Notes: generated by a model not told the origin, from the letters alone. Counted from the stretch's first letter, positions 25,874 to 37,369 are shown. The stretch is DNA of 64,000 nt from Shewanella basaltis (GCF_023283885.1 NZ_JAKILA010000021.1:23906-87905), one strand, 5' to 3'. Numbers and translations are program-made.

Positions 25874-26422
25874 TTGTCTGTAATTATCCGCAAAGCAATA
25901 TTGGCTGATGTTAACGCTATTGTGCAGTTAGAGCGTGCACATGTTAATGATGAACTCACCACAAAACAGGGTGTTTTACATGCTCATTCATTAACAGTAA
26001 ATGAAGTTAAGCAGCTGATTAATCAGCATTGGATAGTGGTTGCCGAACAACAAGGTAATATTATTGGTTATGTTGTTGCTGCTAAATGGGCTTTTTTTGC
26101 CTCGCAACCTTTGTATCGCTATATTATCCAGCGTATTAAATTTGCTGATTGTGAAGGGCAAGCGTTAACAACAACAAATACTTGCCAATATGGGCCGATA
26201 TGGATTAACCGCTCTTATCGCGGCCAGGGAATATTTGAAGCCATGGTTAATGAACTTAAACTGGCTTTAAAACATCGATATCCTTTTATGGTGACCTATA
26301 TTGCAGCAGACAATTTACGTTCATTGGCTGCCCACTACAATAAAGCAGGCATGCACCTTATAGAACATTTTAGTTTTGAGCAGCGTAACTATCACTTGCT
26401 GGTAAGTGATACACATCAATAA
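25874..26422 (+). CDS. GNAT-family N-acetyltransferase
   Basis: A 182-residue protein starting at TTG with AAAGGA upstream. GNAT features: an N-terminal IIRKAILADVNAIVQLE, a central GNIIGYVVAAKW strand, the acetyl-CoA loop NRSYRGQGIFEAMVNE near 115-131 and a C-terminal AAHYNKAGMHLIEH. Substrate unknown. It follows a small membrane protein gene by three bases. Confidence 0.82.
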   Translation: MSVIIRKAILADVNAIVQLERAHVNDELTTKQGVLHAHSLTVNEVKQLINQHWIVVAEQQGNIIGYVVAAKWAFFASQPLYRYIIQRIKFADCEGQALTTTNTCQYGPIWINRSYRGQGIFEAMVNELKLALKHRYPFMVTYIAADNLRSLAAHYNKAGMHLIEHFSFEQRNYHLLVSDTHQ

Positions 26423-26443
26423 CAGGCCCTAGGGAGCTTACAC

Positions 26444-26800
26444 ATGACTACGCGTTTTGATGGCCTTTTTGGACCTTATTTGTCGCTGAGGTTATCCGCT
26501 TTTGACAACATGAAGTTAGTCGTTGCTGTACTGTTTGATGCTGGTGAGTCTTATCAATGTGTAGAGGCAAAAATGCAATCGTTGGCCTGTCACGACGAAA
26601 TGACCACTGGCTATTTCGTTTGTTGGGATCATGTATGGTTATTTTGCGGGTTAACTCACTCCTACAGTGCCTCTATTTCCTTATTGACAGACATAGAACG
26701 CATCGAGAAGGCATCGATTAAGTCTATTTCTGTCCCTGTAATGTCAATGCAGCAAGTTGAGTTTATGTGTGTTGAGAGCGCACATTTTGATCATTGTTAA
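26444..26800 (+). CDS. Hypothetical protein, 118 residues
   Basis: A soluble, cysteine-rich protein (six Cys, spread out, no CxxC) without signal peptide or membrane helix. AGGGAG stands seven bases before the ATG. I recognise no family. It lies 21 bp after the acetyltransferase on the same strand and may be its operon partner. Confidence 0.6.
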   Translation: MTTRFDGLFGPYLSLRLSAFDNMKLVVAVLFDAGESYQCVEAKMQSLACHDEMTTGYFVCWDHVWLFCGLTHSYSASISLLTDIERIEKASIKSISVPVMSMQQVEFMCVESAHFDHC

Positions 26801-26807
26801 CTTAGTT

Positions 26808-27383
26808 TTATGGTTTTTGCAGCAATTGCATAATCACAAGCGGGCGCGCCTCATGATGATAGCGGCGGTACAATTGCACAATATCGGCCGGTAGTTTAGT
26901 GATATCTTGAACTGGCACAGTGTTAAATTGCTGTTGTTGATATAAGCGCTGCAAATTACTGTGAGTAAACAAAAAACATTTTTGTATTACTAGGGTCGGA
27001 GCGATAAAGTGAAGTAATTTGGTGGCCAGTCCTTTGTGACGGTTATCTGGTGCCACTAATAAACCACTTATCAGTTGATATTGGCCAACATGTTTGATCC
27101 TTACCGCAGCGACAATCTTTACCGCTGTCACAGAGGGCACACCTGATACTGTCGACGTTAGCTTGTTTTGTGGTTTGAGCACGCTTTGCATGTTTGCATG
27201 GGTTATTGAAGCGTTATTTTCATACATCACAGCAATTGATTCTTTGAGGGATATTCTTGCATAACTCATATGTTGACGATAAAACAATTTTAGCGCCGAC
27301 CACTGCTGTATTTGCTCAGGGGATGGTTTGTCATTTTTATGTTGAGCTGTCATGGGCGTGGTTACCCAGCAAGTCGTAAACAT
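26808..27383 (-). CDS. Probable GNAT-family acetyltransferase
   Basis: A 191-residue protein whose middle and C-terminal parts look like a GNAT fold: AAVRIKHVG, LLVAPDNRHKGLATKLLHFI (acetyl-CoA loop, about 105-124), then SNLQRLYQQQQFNTVP. The N-terminus is less typical. Its stop is eight bases from that of the convergent 118-residue gene. An ATG ten codons in is an alternative start. Substrate unknown. Confidence 0.75.
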   Translation of the reverse strand: MFTTCWVTTPMTAQHKNDKPSPEQIQQWSALKLFYRQHMSYARISLKESIAVMYENNASITHANMQSVLKPQNKLTSTVSGVPSVTAVKIVAAVRIKHVGQYQLISGLLVAPDNRHKGLATKLLHFIAPTLVIQKCFLFTHSNLQRLYQQQQFNTVPVQDITKLPADIVQLYRRYHHEARPLVIMQLLQKP

Positions 27384-27433
27384 CGTTTTACCCTAAGCCT
27401 TAAAAGCGCATGTTCATTGGGATCACATTAGCA

Positions 27434-27457
27434 AAAAACCGCCCTGCGGCGGTTTTT
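27434..27457 (-). terminator. Intrinsic terminator of metK
   Basis: Stem AAAAACCGCC / GGCGGTTTTT with a 4-base loop, 25 bp past the metK stop on the minus strand. Confidence 0.9.
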
Positions 27458-27481
27458 GTATGGGCTAGACTGCTCAGTTAA

Positions 27482-28633
27482 TTATAAACCGGCGTCTGCG
27501 CGTAAGGCTTCAGCTTTGTCTGTGGCTTCCCAAGGGAAGATATCACGACCAAAGTGACCATAAGCTGCGGTTTGCTGGTAGATAGGGCGAGCTAAATCTA
27601 ACATTGCAGTTAAGCCGTATGGGCGTAGTTCAAAGTGTTGACGCACTAACTTAATTAACACTTCTTCAGACACTTTGCCAGTACCGAAAGTTTCGATGCT
27701 GATAGAAGTTGGCTCTGCAACACCAATAGCATAAGACACTTGAAGCTCACAGCGATCAGCAAGACCTGCTGCAACAATGTTTTTAGCAACATAACGTGCG
27801 GCATAAGCTGCGCTGCGGTCTACTTTTGATGGGTCTTTACCAGAGAAAGCACCACCGCCGTGACGTGCCATACCGCCGTATGTGTCAACAATGATCTTAC
27901 GACCCGTTAAGCCGCAATCGCCAACAGGACCACCAATAACAAAACGGCCGGTAGGGTTAATAAAGTATTTGGTGTCTTTATTTAACCACTGCGCAGGTAA
28001 TACTGGCTTGATGATGGTTTCCATTACCGCTTCAATCAAGTCAGATTGAGTGACGTCGTCACGGTGTTGGGTAGACAATACAATGGCATCAATACCAACG
28101 ATTTTGCCTTCGTCGTAAGCAAAGGTAACCTGGCTTTTTGCATCAGGACGTAACCAAGGCAAGGTACCGTCTTTACGCACTTCAGACTGACGCTTCACTA
28201 ATTTGTGAGCATAAGTGATTGGCGCTGGCATTAATACGTCGGTTTCATTGCTGGCATAACCGAACATTAATCCCTGATCGCCAGCGCCTTGTTCAGCAGG
28301 ATCGCTTCGGTCAACACCTTGATTAATGTCTGGAGATTGTTTGCCAATTGCATTTAAAACGGCACATGAGTCAGCATCAAAACCCATATCTGAATGGGTG
28401 TAGCCAATTTCGCGTACAGTTTTACGGGTAATCTCTTCAATATCGACCCAGGCTGAGGTGGTGACTTCGCCGCCGACTAACACCATGCCTGTTTTTACAT
28501 ATGTTTCGCACGCAACACGAGCTTTTGGATCTTGCTCAAGGATTGCGTCTAGCACCGCATCAGAAATCTGATCGGCGATTTTATCTGGATGACCTTCTGA
28601 GACTGACTCAGAGGTAAACAAGTGCTTTGCCAT
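27482..28633 (-). CDS. metK: S-adenosylmethionine synthetase
   Basis: A 383-residue enzyme that makes S-adenosylmethionine from methionine and ATP. Visible motifs: [20 protein letters not shown] at the N-terminus, [12 protein letters not shown], the [13 protein letters not shown] region and the P-loop-like [19 protein letters not shown]. Length and sequence match E. coli MetK. MetJ boxes precede the gene. Monocistronic, between its own terminator and a 520-bp gap. Confidence 0.98.
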   Translation of the reverse strand: MAKHLFTSESVSEGHPDKIADQISDAVLDAILEQDPKARVACETYVKTGMVLVGGEVTTSAWVDIEEITRKTVREIGYTHSDMGFDADSCAVLNAIGKQSPDINQGVDRSDPAEQGAGDQGLMFGYASNETDVLMPAPITYAHKLVKRQSEVRKDGTLPWLRPDAKSQVTFAYDEGKIVGIDAIVLSTQHRDDVTQSDLIEAVMETIIKPVLPAQWLNKDTKYFINPTGRFVIGGPVGDCGLTGRKIIVDTYGGMARHGGGAFSGKDPSKVDRSAAYAARYVAKNIVAAGLADRCELQVSYAIGVAEPTSISIETFGTGKVSEEVLIKLVRQHFELRPYGLTAMLDLARPIYQQTAAYGHFGRDIFPWEATDKAEALRADAGL

Positions 28634-28664
28634 AATAGGAAAATCTCGTTGGTTGCATTTGAAT

Positions 28665-28680
28665 ATACGTCTAGACGTCT
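28665..28680. promoter_or_regulatory. MetJ operator (tandem met boxes) of metK
   Basis: ATACGTCTAGACGTCT is two adjacent met boxes (consensus AGACGTCT; one mismatch in the first pair of bases, the second perfect). Weaker boxes may extend to 28696. It lies 32 bp upstream of metK, where MetJ with SAM would repress. Confidence 0.9.
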
Positions 28681-28696
28681 ATTTTAGTCGAAATCT

Positions 28697-29155
28697 AAAT
28701 TGATAACACCCCCCAATACGAATTTAACTTAATAATTGTGCATAACGGCATACTATTTTTTGTTTACAATAGGCGAAAACGAGCAAGTTATTCTGTAACA
28801 TATTGATTTGTAGTAGTTTGTTTTATGTTCTCTTTGGCTGTGATGTGTTGCGCAAAAAATAGAAACTATAGATAAAGTTGCTTTTATTAGCTTAATTAGC
28901 ATCATCACACTGTGGTTTGGCTGATTTTTATATGCGGCTGTCAATAAGTCCGTACTGGGCATTTTATTTGGCGTGGTCACTATGACTATATAGCGAATGT
29001 GTATGCGAAGATTCGCGATGATTATGGTACGAAATCGCGTTTATTTAATGGTTTTGCCATCAACCTAGAAAATTTTAATTTGCGTCCCATCGTCTAGTAG
29101 GGGAAAATGCCAATCCACAATTGCCGTTAGATCTCACAAACAAGCAGGAGAGAGC
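28697..29155. other. Intergenic region between divergent metK and tkt
   Basis: About 460 bp holding the tkt promoter. A reading frame on the minus strand (28753-28980) has no ribosome site or protein-like pattern. A short palindrome-like set of CGCGAT/ATCGCG words lies near 29015-29040. Otherwise nothing recognised. Confidence 0.45.
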
Positions 29156-31150
29156 ATGTCTTCTCGTAAAGTACTCGCTAATGCCATTCGCGCCTTAAGT
29201 ATGGATGCAGTTCAAAAAGCTAATTCTGGTCACCCAGGAGCCCCAATGGGGATGGCTGATATCGCTGAAGTGCTATGGAATGATTTTCTAAAGCATAACC
29301 CGACCAATCCTAATTGGGTCGACCGCGACCGTTTTATTTTGTCAAATGGTCATGGTTCAATGCTTATCTACTCTTTACTGCATTTATCTGGTTATGAATT
29401 ACCAATCGAAGAGCTAAAGCAATTCCGCCAATTACATTCTAAAACACCAGGCCACCCAGAATACGGTTACACACCAGGTGTTGAAACCACGACAGGTCCT
29501 TTAGGTGCTGGTATCAGTAACGCTGTTGGTATGGCGATTGCTGAAAAAACCTTAGCGGCACAGTTTAACCGCCCAGGCTTTGATATTGTTGACCACTACA
29601 CATACTGTTTCTTAGGTGACGGTTGTTTAATGGAAGGTATTTCTCATGAAGCCTGTTCATTAGCGGGTACCTTAGGCCTAGGTAAGTTAGTGGCATTTTG
29701 GGACGACAACGGTATTTCTATCGATGGTCATGTTGAAGGTTGGTTTACAGACGATACCCCTAAGCGTTTTGAATCATACGGCTGGCATGTGATTGCGGGT
29801 GTTGATGGTCATAATCCTGATGCAATCCGTGCTGCAATCGAAGAAGCTAAGTCAGTAACTGACAAGCCTTCAATGATTTGCTGCAAAACCATTATTGGTT
29901 TTGGTTCTCCAAACAAATCTGGTAGCCATGATTGTCATGGCGCACCATTAGGTGATGCTGAAATTGCTGCAGCACGCGAATTTTTAAACTGGCCACATGC
30001 GCCATTTGATATTCCGTCTGACGTTTATGCAGGCTGGGACGCTAAACAAAAAGGCGCCGCTAATGAGTCATTATGGAATGACAAGTTTTCCGCTTATCAA
30101 GCCGCGTTTCCTGAACTTGCTGCAGAATATGAGCGTCGCGTATTAAAAGGTGACTTACCCGCTGACTTTGAAGCTAAAGCACAAGCATATATTCAAGAAT
30201 GCCAAGACAAGGCTGAAGGTATTGCCAGCCGTAAGGCATCTCAAAATGCTATCGGTTTCTTTGGTGCAATGTTACCAGAGTTATTAGGCGGCAGTGCTGA
30301 CTTAGCGGGTTCTAACTTAACGCTGTGGTCAGGTTCAAAAGGGATTCAAGATGATCCTGCAGGTAACTACATTTATTACGGTGTTCGTGAATTTGGCATG
30401 AGCGGCATTATGAACGGCGCATCATTACATGGTGGTTTTATTAACTATGGCGCGACCTTCATGATGTTCATGGAATACGCACGTAATGCGGTACGTATGT
30501 CAGCATTAATGGGTATCCAAAACATTTTTGTTTATACCCATGACTCTATCGGTCAAGGTGAAGATGGCCCAACTCACCAACCAGTTGAGCAACTTGCAAA
30601 CTTACGTTTAACGCCAAAAATGGCGGTGTGGCGTCCATGTGATGCGGCCGAAACAGCGGTATCGTGGAAGGCGGCAATCGAGCGTCGCGATGCTCCAACA
30701 TCGTTAATCTTTAGCCGCCAAGGTTTAAAAGCCCAAGCACGTACTGCTGAGCAATTAGCTAACGTTGCCAAAGGTGGTTATGTGTTATCTGATTGTGAAG
30801 GTACTGCTGACGTGATTTTGATTGCAACAGGCAGTGAAGTGCAATTAGCGATGGACTCAGCAGCAGAGCTCACTAAGCTTGGTCAAAAAGTGCGTGTGGT
30901 TTCAATGCCATCGACTACTGAATTTGACAAGCAAGATGCAGCTTATAAAGAGTCTGTATTACCAAAAGCGGTCACTAAACGCGTGGCGATAGAAGCGGCT
31001 CATACTGATTTTTGGTATAAGTATGTTGGTTTTGAAGGCGGCGTTGTGGGTATGACAACCTTTGGTGAGTCTGCTCCTGGTGGTGATTTACTTAAACATT
31101 TCGGTTTCACTGTTGATAATGTAGTAAAAACTGTCCAGTCTTTAGGATAA
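29156..31150 (+). CDS. tkt: Transketolase
   Basis: A 664-residue thiamine-diphosphate enzyme of the non-oxidative pentose phosphate pathway; it also makes erythrose 4-phosphate, used by AroG and Epd. GNAT-like or other domains are absent: the order is the TPP pyrophosphate domain with [13 protein letters not shown] near 155, the pyrimidine domain with [11 protein letters not shown] near 410 and [16 protein letters not shown] near 465, and a C-terminal domain. AGGAGAG precedes the ATG. It is followed by two hairpins, then epd. Confidence 0.97.
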   Translation: MSSRKVLANAIRALSMDAVQKANSGHPGAPMGMADIAEVLWNDFLKHNPTNPNWVDRDRFILSNGHGSMLIYSLLHLSGYELPIEELKQFRQLHSKTPGHPEYGYTPGVETTTGPLGAGISNAVGMAIAEKTLAAQFNRPGFDIVDHYTYCFLGDGCLMEGISHEACSLAGTLGLGKLVAFWDDNGISIDGHVEGWFTDDTPKRFESYGWHVIAGVDGHNPDAIRAAIEEAKSVTDKPSMICCKTIIGFGSPNKSGSHDCHGAPLGDAEIAAAREFLNWPHAPFDIPSDVYAGWDAKQKGAANESLWNDKFSAYQAAFPELAAEYERRVLKGDLPADFEAKAQAYIQECQDKAEGIASRKASQNAIGFFGAMLPELLGGSADLAGSNLTLWSGSKGIQDDPAGNYIYYGVREFGMSGIMNGASLHGGFINYGATFMMFMEYARNAVRMSALMGIQNIFVYTHDSIGQGEDGPTHQPVEQLANLRLTPKMAVWRPCDAAETAVSWKAAIERRDAPTSLIFSRQGLKAQARTAEQLANVAKGGYVLSDCEGTADVILIATGSEVQLAMDSAAELTKLGQKVRVVSMPSTTEFDKQDAAYKESVLPKAVTKRVAIEAAHTDFWYKYVGFEGGVVGMTTFGESAPGGDLLKHFGFTVDNVVKTVQSLG

Positions 31151-31160
31151 TCGCTTGCCA

Positions 31161-31187
31161 TTAAACACTTATCTATTAAGTGTTTAA
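31161..31187 (+). other. Hairpin after tkt
   Basis: Arms TTAAACACTT / AAGTGTTTAA around a 7-base loop, without a T-run. It precedes the stronger terminator at 31199 and may protect the 3' end of tkt mRNA. Confidence 0.6.
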
Positions 31188-31198
31188 TCTGTATAATG

Positions 31199-31231
31199 AC
31201 GACCTGCAATGCAATTGTAGGTCGTTTTTTT
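31199..31231 (+). terminator. Intrinsic terminator of tkt
   Basis: Stem ACGACCTGCAAT / ATTGTAGGTCGT (one mismatch) followed by seven Ts. It separates tkt from the epd-pgk-fba group, so the latter needs its own promoter. Confidence 0.88.
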
Positions 31232-31336
31232 ATGTCTGCAATTTCACGTGATTTGTTAAAATAAATCAATCGCTTAATTAGATAATTACCCCTGGGTAAT
31301 CATATTAGGACTTTTGATGAATACTCTGGACCCTAA

Positions 31337-32356
31337 ATGATTCGAGTTGCAATTAATGGTTATGGCCGGATTGGCCGCTCAATTCTTCGTGCATTGTACG
31401 AGTCTGGAAAACGTCAGCAAATTCAGATTGTGGCCATCAATGAGCTCGCAAAACCTGAAGCCATTTGTCATCTTACCCAATATGACACCACTCATGGTCG
31501 TTTTCAGCACACCGTTAAACTCGATGGTGATAAATTGCTGATTGGCGACGACAGCATTCAATTACTTAACCAAGCTGATGCCAGTGCATTACCTTGGCGC
31601 GATCTTGACATTGACATAGTATATGAAGCCACTGGTAGCTTAATTGACCGTCAAGCTTGCGAAGCGCACATTCAAGCTGGCGCAAAACAAGTGTTGATTA
31701 GTCACCCATCGTCTGCCGATGTGGATGGCACCATTGTATATGGGGTGAATCATGATTTGCTGCGACCTGAGCACACGGTTATTTCAAATGCATCATGCAC
31801 AACTAATTGTATTGTGCCGGTGATTGATGTACTGGACCGGCATTTTGAGGTTAAAAGTGGGGCGATCACCACAATTCACTCGGCAATGAATGACCAGCAA
31901 GTGATTGATGCTTACCATGATGATTTACGACGTACGCGTGCCGCTGGGCAGTCTATCATTCCTGTCGATACCAAATTGGCTCGCGGGATTGAACGTATTT
32001 TGCCGCACATGAAAGATAAATTTGAGGCTATTTCTGTTCGAGTACCGACCATCAATGTGACCGCGATCGATTTATCTGTCACGCTGAATAAAAAAGTCGA
32101 TATTGAACAAATCAACAATGTGCTACAACGTGCGTCAAACGGCAGTTTTAATGGTATTTTAGGCTATACTGACGAGCCGTTGGTGTCGTGTGACTTTAAC
32201 CACGATCCACGTTCGAGTATTGTTGATGGTACCCAGACACGAGTTAGTGCCGGTCATTTAGTTAAGTTATTACTATGGTGCGATAACGAATGGGGTTTTG
32301 CTAATCGTATGCTTGATACGAGTTTAGCCATGATCCAAGCCAGGCAAACTGACTGA
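31337..32356 (+). CDS. epd: D-erythrose-4-phosphate dehydrogenase
   Basis: A 339-residue member of the GAPDH family. It has the NAD-binding [12 protein letters not shown], catalytic Cys in SNASCTTNC near 155 and a C-terminal [12 protein letters not shown]. The placement before pgk and fba and the overall similarity to E. coli Epd (E4PDH) favour erythrose-4-phosphate dehydrogenase, for pyridoxal phosphate synthesis, over glycolytic GAPDH; the biochemical distinction is inference. No strong ribosome site is seen. Confidence 0.9.
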   Translation: MIRVAINGYGRIGRSILRALYESGKRQQIQIVAINELAKPEAICHLTQYDTTHGRFQHTVKLDGDKLLIGDDSIQLLNQADASALPWRDLDIDIVYEATGSLIDRQACEAHIQAGAKQVLISHPSSADVDGTIVYGVNHDLLRPEHTVISNASCTTNCIVPVIDVLDRHFEVKSGAITTIHSAMNDQQVIDAYHDDLRRTRAAGQSIIPVDTKLARGIERILPHMKDKFEAISVRVPTINVTAIDLSVTLNKKVDIEQINNVLQRASNGSFNGILGYTDEPLVSCDFNHDPRSSIVDGTQTRVSAGHLVKLLLWCDNEWGFANRMLDTSLAMIQARQTD

Positions 32357-32485
32357 CAAGGTCAAATATTTCAGTAATGGGCAATAAGCCGGTTACTCGA
32401 GGTGCTTAAAGGTGATGAAGATGCATACAACCTAAGCATATCTCGAAACAAGTTTTGTTTTTAACTTAAAAAGGAAATGCTAATT

Positions 32486-33661
32486 ATGGCAATTATTAAT
32501 ATGACAGATTTAGATCTACAAAATAAGCGTGTGCTTATTCGTGAAGATTTAAATGTACCTGTCAGTGACGGTGTGGTGACCAGCGATGCGCGCTTACGTG
32601 CTTCACTTCCAACCATTGAACTTGCACTTAAAAAAGGCGCCGCCGTGATGGTGATGTCGCATTTAGGTCGCCCGACAGAAGGCGAATTTAATGCTGAGTA
32701 TTCAATGCAACCTGTGGTCGACTATTTAGCGAAAGCATTAACTTGCCCAGTGCGTTTAGTCAGTGATTATCTTGATGGTGTTGATGTTAATGTTGGCGAA
32801 GTGGTAGTGTTTGAAAACGTCCGTTTTAACCTAGGTGAAGGGAAAAACGATGACACATTAGCCAAGAAAATGGCGGCATTGTGTGACGTATACGTGATGG
32901 ATGCCTTTGGTACCGCACACCGCGCTCAAGCCTCTACCCACGGCGTGGGTGTATATGCACCTGTTGCCTGCGCCGGCCCGTTATTAGCGCAAGAATTAGA
33001 CGCTTTAGGTAAAGCGTTAGATAATCCTGCTCGCCCAATGGTGGCTATTGTGGGTGGGTCAAAAGTATCAACTAAGCTCACGGTACTTGAAAGTTTATCT
33101 ACAAAAGTAGATCAATTAGTTGTTGGCGGTGGCATTGCAAATACCTTTATTGCTGCCGCGGGCCATAAAGTCGGTAAATCATTATTTGAAGCCGATTTAG
33201 TTGAAGAAGCAAAGCGTCTTGTGGCTAATGCGCAAAGCCGTGGTGGCGACATTCCGGTGCCAACGGATGTGGTCGTTGCCAGTGAGTTTAGCCCAACAGC
33301 TGCGGCAACGCTTAAGTCAGTGACGGATGTGACCGATGGCGATATGATTTTTGATATTGGTCCAGATAGTGCAGAAGCGCTGGCAAAAATAATTGAACAA
33401 GCTGGTACGATAGTCTGGAATGGCCCTGTGGGCGTATTCGAGTTTGATCAATTTGGTGAAGGCACTAAACGTATTGCGCAAGCAATTGCTGAGTCAAAAG
33501 CTTTTTCTATTGCGGGCGGTGGCGACACCCTTGCAGCAGTAGATAAATATAATATTGCTGACAAAGTGTCTTACATCTCTACTGGAGGTGGTGCTTTCCT
33601 TGAGTTTTTAGAAGGTAAAGAGTTACCCGCAGTCGCAATGCTTGAAAAACGTGGCGCTTAA
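32486..33661 (+). CDS. pgk: Phosphoglycerate kinase
   Basis: A 391-residue glycolytic kinase matching E. coli Pgk from [20 protein letters not shown] through [31 protein letters not shown] and the C-terminal [12 protein letters not shown] and [10 protein letters not shown]. It transfers phosphate between 1,3-bisphosphoglycerate and ADP. The ATG at 32486 has AAAGGA about eleven bases upstream; the ATG at 32477 is too close to that ribosome site. No terminator separates it from epd or fba. Confidence 0.97.
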   Translation: MAIINMTDLDLQNKRVLIREDLNVPVSDGVVTSDARLRASLPTIELALKKGAAVMVMSHLGRPTEGEFNAEYSMQPVVDYLAKALTCPVRLVSDYLDGVDVNVGEVVVFENVRFNLGEGKNDDTLAKKMAALCDVYVMDAFGTAHRAQASTHGVGVYAPVACAGPLLAQELDALGKALDNPARPMVAIVGGSKVSTKLTVLESLSTKVDQLVVGGGIANTFIAAAGHKVGKSLFEADLVEEAKRLVANAQSRGGDIPVPTDVVVASEFSPTAAATLKSVTDVTDGDMIFDIGPDSAEALAKIIEQAGTIVWNGPVGVFEFDQFGEGTKRIAQAIAESKAFSIAGGGDTLAAVDKYNIADKVSYISTGGGAFLEFLEGKELPAVAMLEKRGA

Positions 33662-33807
33662 GTTCACGTCTTAAGTTATTGCAAAAAATATAATTATTAT
33701 AATAAAACACGCTGTTATAGCCTAAAGGAATGAGGTTGTGACAGCGTTAAAATCTGTCCAAACGATAGCGACCTAGGTGAGCAATCACCCTATTAATGGA
33801 GAACAAA

Positions 33808-34872
33808 ATGGCTCTTATCTCTCTACGACAATTGCTTGATCATGCTGCTGAGCATGGTTATGGCGTCCCTGCATTTAACGTGAATAACCTCGAGCAAATG
33901 CGTGCAATTATGCAAGCGGCTGAAGCAACAGACAGCCCTGTGATTGTGCAAGCATCAGCTGGTGCACGTAAATATGCCCGCCCACAGTTTTTAAAATATC
34001 TGATGGCTGCAGCTCTTGAGCAATATCCGGATATTCCGGTCTGTATTCATCAGGACCATGGCACCGACCCTGATATTTGTCAGCGTTCAATTCAGCTAGG
34101 CATGTCATCTGTGATGATGGACGGCTCGTTAATGGCTGACGGTAAAACACCTGCATCGTACGAATATAACGTTGATGTCACTCGCCGTACTGTTGCATTC
34201 GCTCACGCTTGTGGAGTGTCAGTTGAGGGTGAAATTGGCTGTTTAGGCAGCTTAGAAACCGGGATGGCCGGTGAAGAAGACGGCGTAGGCGCAGAAGGTG
34301 TGTTGAGCCATGATCAACTGTTAACCACTCCTGAAGAAGCCGCTCGCTTTGTTGCTGACACCCATGTGGATGCATTAGCCATTGCAATTGGTACTAGCCA
34401 CGGTGCTTACAAGTTTAGCCGTAAACCTACTGGTGATGTGTTGCGTATTGATCGCATTAAAGAGATCCATGCGCGTATTCCAAATACCCATTTGGTTATG
34501 CATGGCTCTTCATCTGTGCCGCAAGAATGGTTGCAAATCATTAACCAATATGGCGGTGCAATTCCAGAAACTTATGGTGTGCCATTAGAAGAAATCGTTG
34601 AAGGCATTAAGCACGGTGTGCGTAAGGTCAACATCGATACTGATTTACGTTTAGCCTCAACCGGTGCTATTCGTAAGTTTTTGGCCGAACATCCTGCTGA
34701 GTTTGATCCACGTAAATTCTTAAAAGCATCGATGGAAGCAATGGCAGACATTTGTACGACGCGTTACGAAGCGTTTGGTTGTGCGGGTATGGCGTCTAAA
34801 ATTAAGCCTAAGTCTTTACAGGCTATGTATAAAGCGTATCAATCTGGTGAACTTGATCCAAAAATCATGTAA
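33808..34872 (+). CDS. fba: Class II fructose-bisphosphate aldolase
   Basis: A 354-residue zinc-dependent aldolase of the Calvin-cycle type: [21 protein letters not shown] (zinc ligands), [27 protein letters not shown] and [11 protein letters not shown]. It cleaves fructose 1,6-bisphosphate in glycolysis. The start at 33808 has GGAG nine bases upstream; the in-frame ATG at 33796 overlaps that site. It ends the epd-pgk-fba group. Confidence 0.96.
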   Translation: MALISLRQLLDHAAEHGYGVPAFNVNNLEQMRAIMQAAEATDSPVIVQASAGARKYARPQFLKYLMAAALEQYPDIPVCIHQDHGTDPDICQRSIQLGMSSVMMDGSLMADGKTPASYEYNVDVTRRTVAFAHACGVSVEGEIGCLGSLETGMAGEEDGVGAEGVLSHDQLLTTPEEAARFVADTHVDALAIAIGTSHGAYKFSRKPTGDVLRIDRIKEIHARIPNTHLVMHGSSSVPQEWLQIINQYGGAIPETYGVPLEEIVEGIKHGVRKVNIDTDLRLASTGAIRKFLAEHPAEFDPRKFLKASMEAMADICTTRYEAFGCAGMASKIKPKSLQAMYKAYQSGELDPKIM

Positions 34873-34895
34873 ACCAAGTTAGGCAATATTGTTAT

Positions 34896-34931
34896 GAAAT
34901 GGCCCACTGAATCCAGTGGGCCATTTTTTTG
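34896..34931 (+). terminator. Intrinsic terminator of epd-pgk-fba
   Basis: Stem AAATGGCCCACTG / CAGTGGGCCATTT, loop AATC, then a T-run. Confidence 0.93.
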
Positions 34932-35057
34932 TAAATAAATTACGAAAAATGTTGTTTTTTTAAACGTCATCACGCATGATCTGCGCCCTTAAAATGTCAT
35001 CATTTATTGATATAACCTTGTATTAATCTCAACGTTAACTTCACAGTAGACCACGTT

Positions 35058-36398
35058 ATGCATTCCAGTTCAGAAAAGCCTTTATCTTTATTTTCATTAA
35101 CTTGGCCCTTGTTTGTTGATTTTGCACTGCATTTTTTAACTGCGGCTATGAACACCTTTATGATCAGTCATGTGTCATATCAAGGCGTGGCGGCTTTGTC
35201 GGTCGGCAACATGGTGTTTGAATTGGCGATTACGTTATTTAGTTTCGTGAGTATTGGTGCAAGTGTGGTGATCACCCAGTATTTAGGATCGCAAAATAAA
35301 TCTGCAGCCAGTGCGGTGGTGTATTCGTCTATTGGGTTTAATTTTTTAGTGGGACTTGTGGCTGCCATTGGCATTTTAACGGGCGCCACAGTTATGTTAA
35401 CGCTAATGAATTTACCCGCAGAGCTCATGGCAGATGGCGAGTTGTACCTCAATATTGTGGGTTTGTGCCTTATTCCTGAAGCCATGGCAATGTGTTTAGC
35501 TGCAGGCATGCGAGCTCATGGATTTACTCAGCAGGCAATGTGGGTCACGTTGTCGATGAATATCATCACCTTTGTTGGTAACTTATTATTACTTTATGGC
35601 TGGTTTGGTATACCACAAATGGGCGTTGCTGGTGTTGCGATTAGCACCGTTGTGGGGCGATTAGTCGGTATGACAATTATGGCTGTGTTGTTTGTGCGCT
35701 ATACCGGTATAAAGATACATATTCCAAGCATTTTGCGTCCAGAGCTGAAGATGCTAAAAAAAGTGTTCCATATTGGTTTGCCTGCCGCAGGGGAAAACGT
35801 GTCATGGATGTTGCAATTTATGGTGGTGACTTCCTTTGTGGGGTTAATGGGCGATAAAGCGCTTGCTGCACAGTCGTTATATTTTCAAATTTGTATGTTT
35901 ATTTTACTGTTTGGTTTATCGATTGGCATAGGTAACGAAATTATTATTGGGCATATGGTGGGGGCTAAAAAGCTAAAAGCGGCAGAGCACCAAATGTATC
36001 GCGCATTAAAATTAGGGCTGATTGTCACCACTGTTGTGGCGTTATTTGTTGCGGTTTGGGGCCCTAATCTTGTGAGCCTATTTACCGATGAAGCTGACAT
36101 CGCCTTACTTGTTGGTCAATTATTTATACTCACTTTGGTGATGGAGCCAGGTAGAACATTTAACCTTGTAGTTATTAATGCATTAAGGGCCAGTGGTGAT
36201 GCTAAGTTTCCGTTTTTTATGGGCTTATTTTCAATGTGGTGTATTGCGGTCCCTGGCGCTTATGTACTTGGTATTCATTATGAATTTGGCCTGTTAGGTG
36301 TTTGGGCTGCCTTAGCATTAGATGAGTGGGTAAGAGGGTTGGCAATGTTGTGGCGCTGGCGAAGTGGGCGTTGGCAAACTAAGAGCCTTGTGGCCTAG
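35058..36398 (+). CDS. MATE-family multidrug efflux protein
   Basis: A 446-residue inner-membrane protein with about twelve helices and the MATE architecture of two repeated halves (FALHFLTAAMNTFMISHVSY in the first, GLPAAGENVSWMLQFMVV in the second). MATE proteins export cationic drugs and metabolites with Na+ or H+. A single gene between terminators. Specific substrate unknown. Confidence 0.88.
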   Translation: MHSSSEKPLSLFSLTWPLFVDFALHFLTAAMNTFMISHVSYQGVAALSVGNMVFELAITLFSFVSIGASVVITQYLGSQNKSAASAVVYSSIGFNFLVGLVAAIGILTGATVMLTLMNLPAELMADGELYLNIVGLCLIPEAMAMCLAAGMRAHGFTQQAMWVTLSMNIITFVGNLLLLYGWFGIPQMGVAGVAISTVVGRLVGMTIMAVLFVRYTGIKIHIPSILRPELKMLKKVFHIGLPAAGENVSWMLQFMVVTSFVGLMGDKALAAQSLYFQICMFILLFGLSIGIGNEIIIGHMVGAKKLKAAEHQMYRALKLGLIVTTVVALFVAVWGPNLVSLFTDEADIALLVGQLFILTLVMEPGRTFNLVVINALRASGDAKFPFFMGLFSMWCIAVPGAYVLGIHYEFGLLGVWAALALDEWVRGLAMLWRWRSGRWQTKSLVA

Positions 36399-36582
36399 CG
36401 CAGATTACATGGTGATTACAGACGGGGTTAATGCTGATAGATCACTGTTAATGTATTTTGTTTAATGTTGATTTACGTCACATTTTTTTCAATCCACTCG
36501 CTAAAATGATAGTATTTGGGCAAATTTGAACAAGATAGCCATTTAGACGTTTTTGTAAACCGTAAATAAAGGACGAAATGAC

Positions 36583-37323
36583 ATGAAGAAACTGCTACTG
36601 ACTGCAGCTATTACACTGGCCATGCCATTTGCAGCACATGCTGGAAGTGAATTTGTTGAAGGCGATGCGACATTCGCAGGCGAAGCCGAATTAGGCGCCA
36701 CACTCACTACAGGTAATACCGATACCTCTTCTTTTAAAGCGCGTTTAGCGTTAAAACAAGAGTTAGGCGATTGGGAAAACCAATATGTAGCAGAAGGGTT
36801 ATACAAAGAAGATACTGACGAAGTGACCGCTAAACGCTACTTTTTAGGCGTGCAGGGGGACTATCAAATTGATGATGTGAGTTATTTATTTGCTAACACT
36901 AACTATGAAGTTGATCCATTCACTGGTTATGATTTTACCTCTACCACTTCAGCGGGTTACGGTCATCGCTTTATCGATACCGACAGAATGTCGTTAAAAG
37001 CAGAAGCGGGTCCTGGTTATATCTATCAACAACTTGATGATGAGTTATCTGTGTCAGAAGGTTATGACAGTGATGACAGTGTTGTTGTTCACGCCGTGGT
37101 TGACTTTCAAACTAAGCTTGGCGAGTCGTCAAAATTTCAACAGAAATTTGTCGCCGACTGGGGTGAAAAACTCGATGCACGTTCTGAAACATCGTTAACG
37201 GCAAATATCATCGGCGCTCTGGCAATGAAGTTTGCTGTGATTGTTCGTTATAACAGTGATCCGCTAGATGCAAAAGAAAGCACCGACACTGAAACTAACA
37301 TGACATTACTTTATTCTTTTTAA
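36583..37323 (+). CDS. DUF481 (YdiY-like) outer-membrane protein
   Basis: A 246-residue protein. The signal peptide ends AAHAGS. The mature part is a predicted beta-barrel of alternating strands (GEAELGATLTTGNTDTSSF, VAEGLYKEDTDEV) ending with a terminal aromatic residue (LLYSF), as outer-membrane barrels do. It resembles the DUF481/YdiY family, whose function is not defined. Monocistronic with its own terminator. Confidence 0.85.
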   Translation: MKKLLLTAAITLAMPFAAHAGSEFVEGDATFAGEAELGATLTTGNTDTSSFKARLALKQELGDWENQYVAEGLYKEDTDEVTAKRYFLGVQGDYQIDDVSYLFANTNYEVDPFTGYDFTSTTSAGYGHRFIDTDRMSLKAEAGPGYIYQQLDDELSVSEGYDSDDSVVVHAVVDFQTKLGESSKFQQKFVADWGEKLDARSETSLTANIIGALAMKFAVIVRYNSDPLDAKESTDTETNMTLLYSF

Positions 37324-37341
37324 ATAATGTGAATGATCTTA

Positions 37342-37369
37342 GAAAGCTGGCTTAGCCAGCTTTTTTTAT
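37342..37369 (+). terminator. Intrinsic terminator after the DUF481 gene
   Basis: Stem AAAGCTGGC / GCCAGCTTT with loop TTA and a seven-base T-run. Confidence 0.92.

Noticed and set aside
28753..28980. 75-codon minus-strand frame between metK and tkt
   Set aside because: No ribosome site, no recognisable domain and it sits where the tkt promoter is expected.
29084..29103. GTCCCATCGTCTAGTAGG resembles the 5' end of tRNA-Glu
   Set aside because: No anticodon stem, T arm or CCA follows; a chance match or at most a short remnant upstream of tkt.
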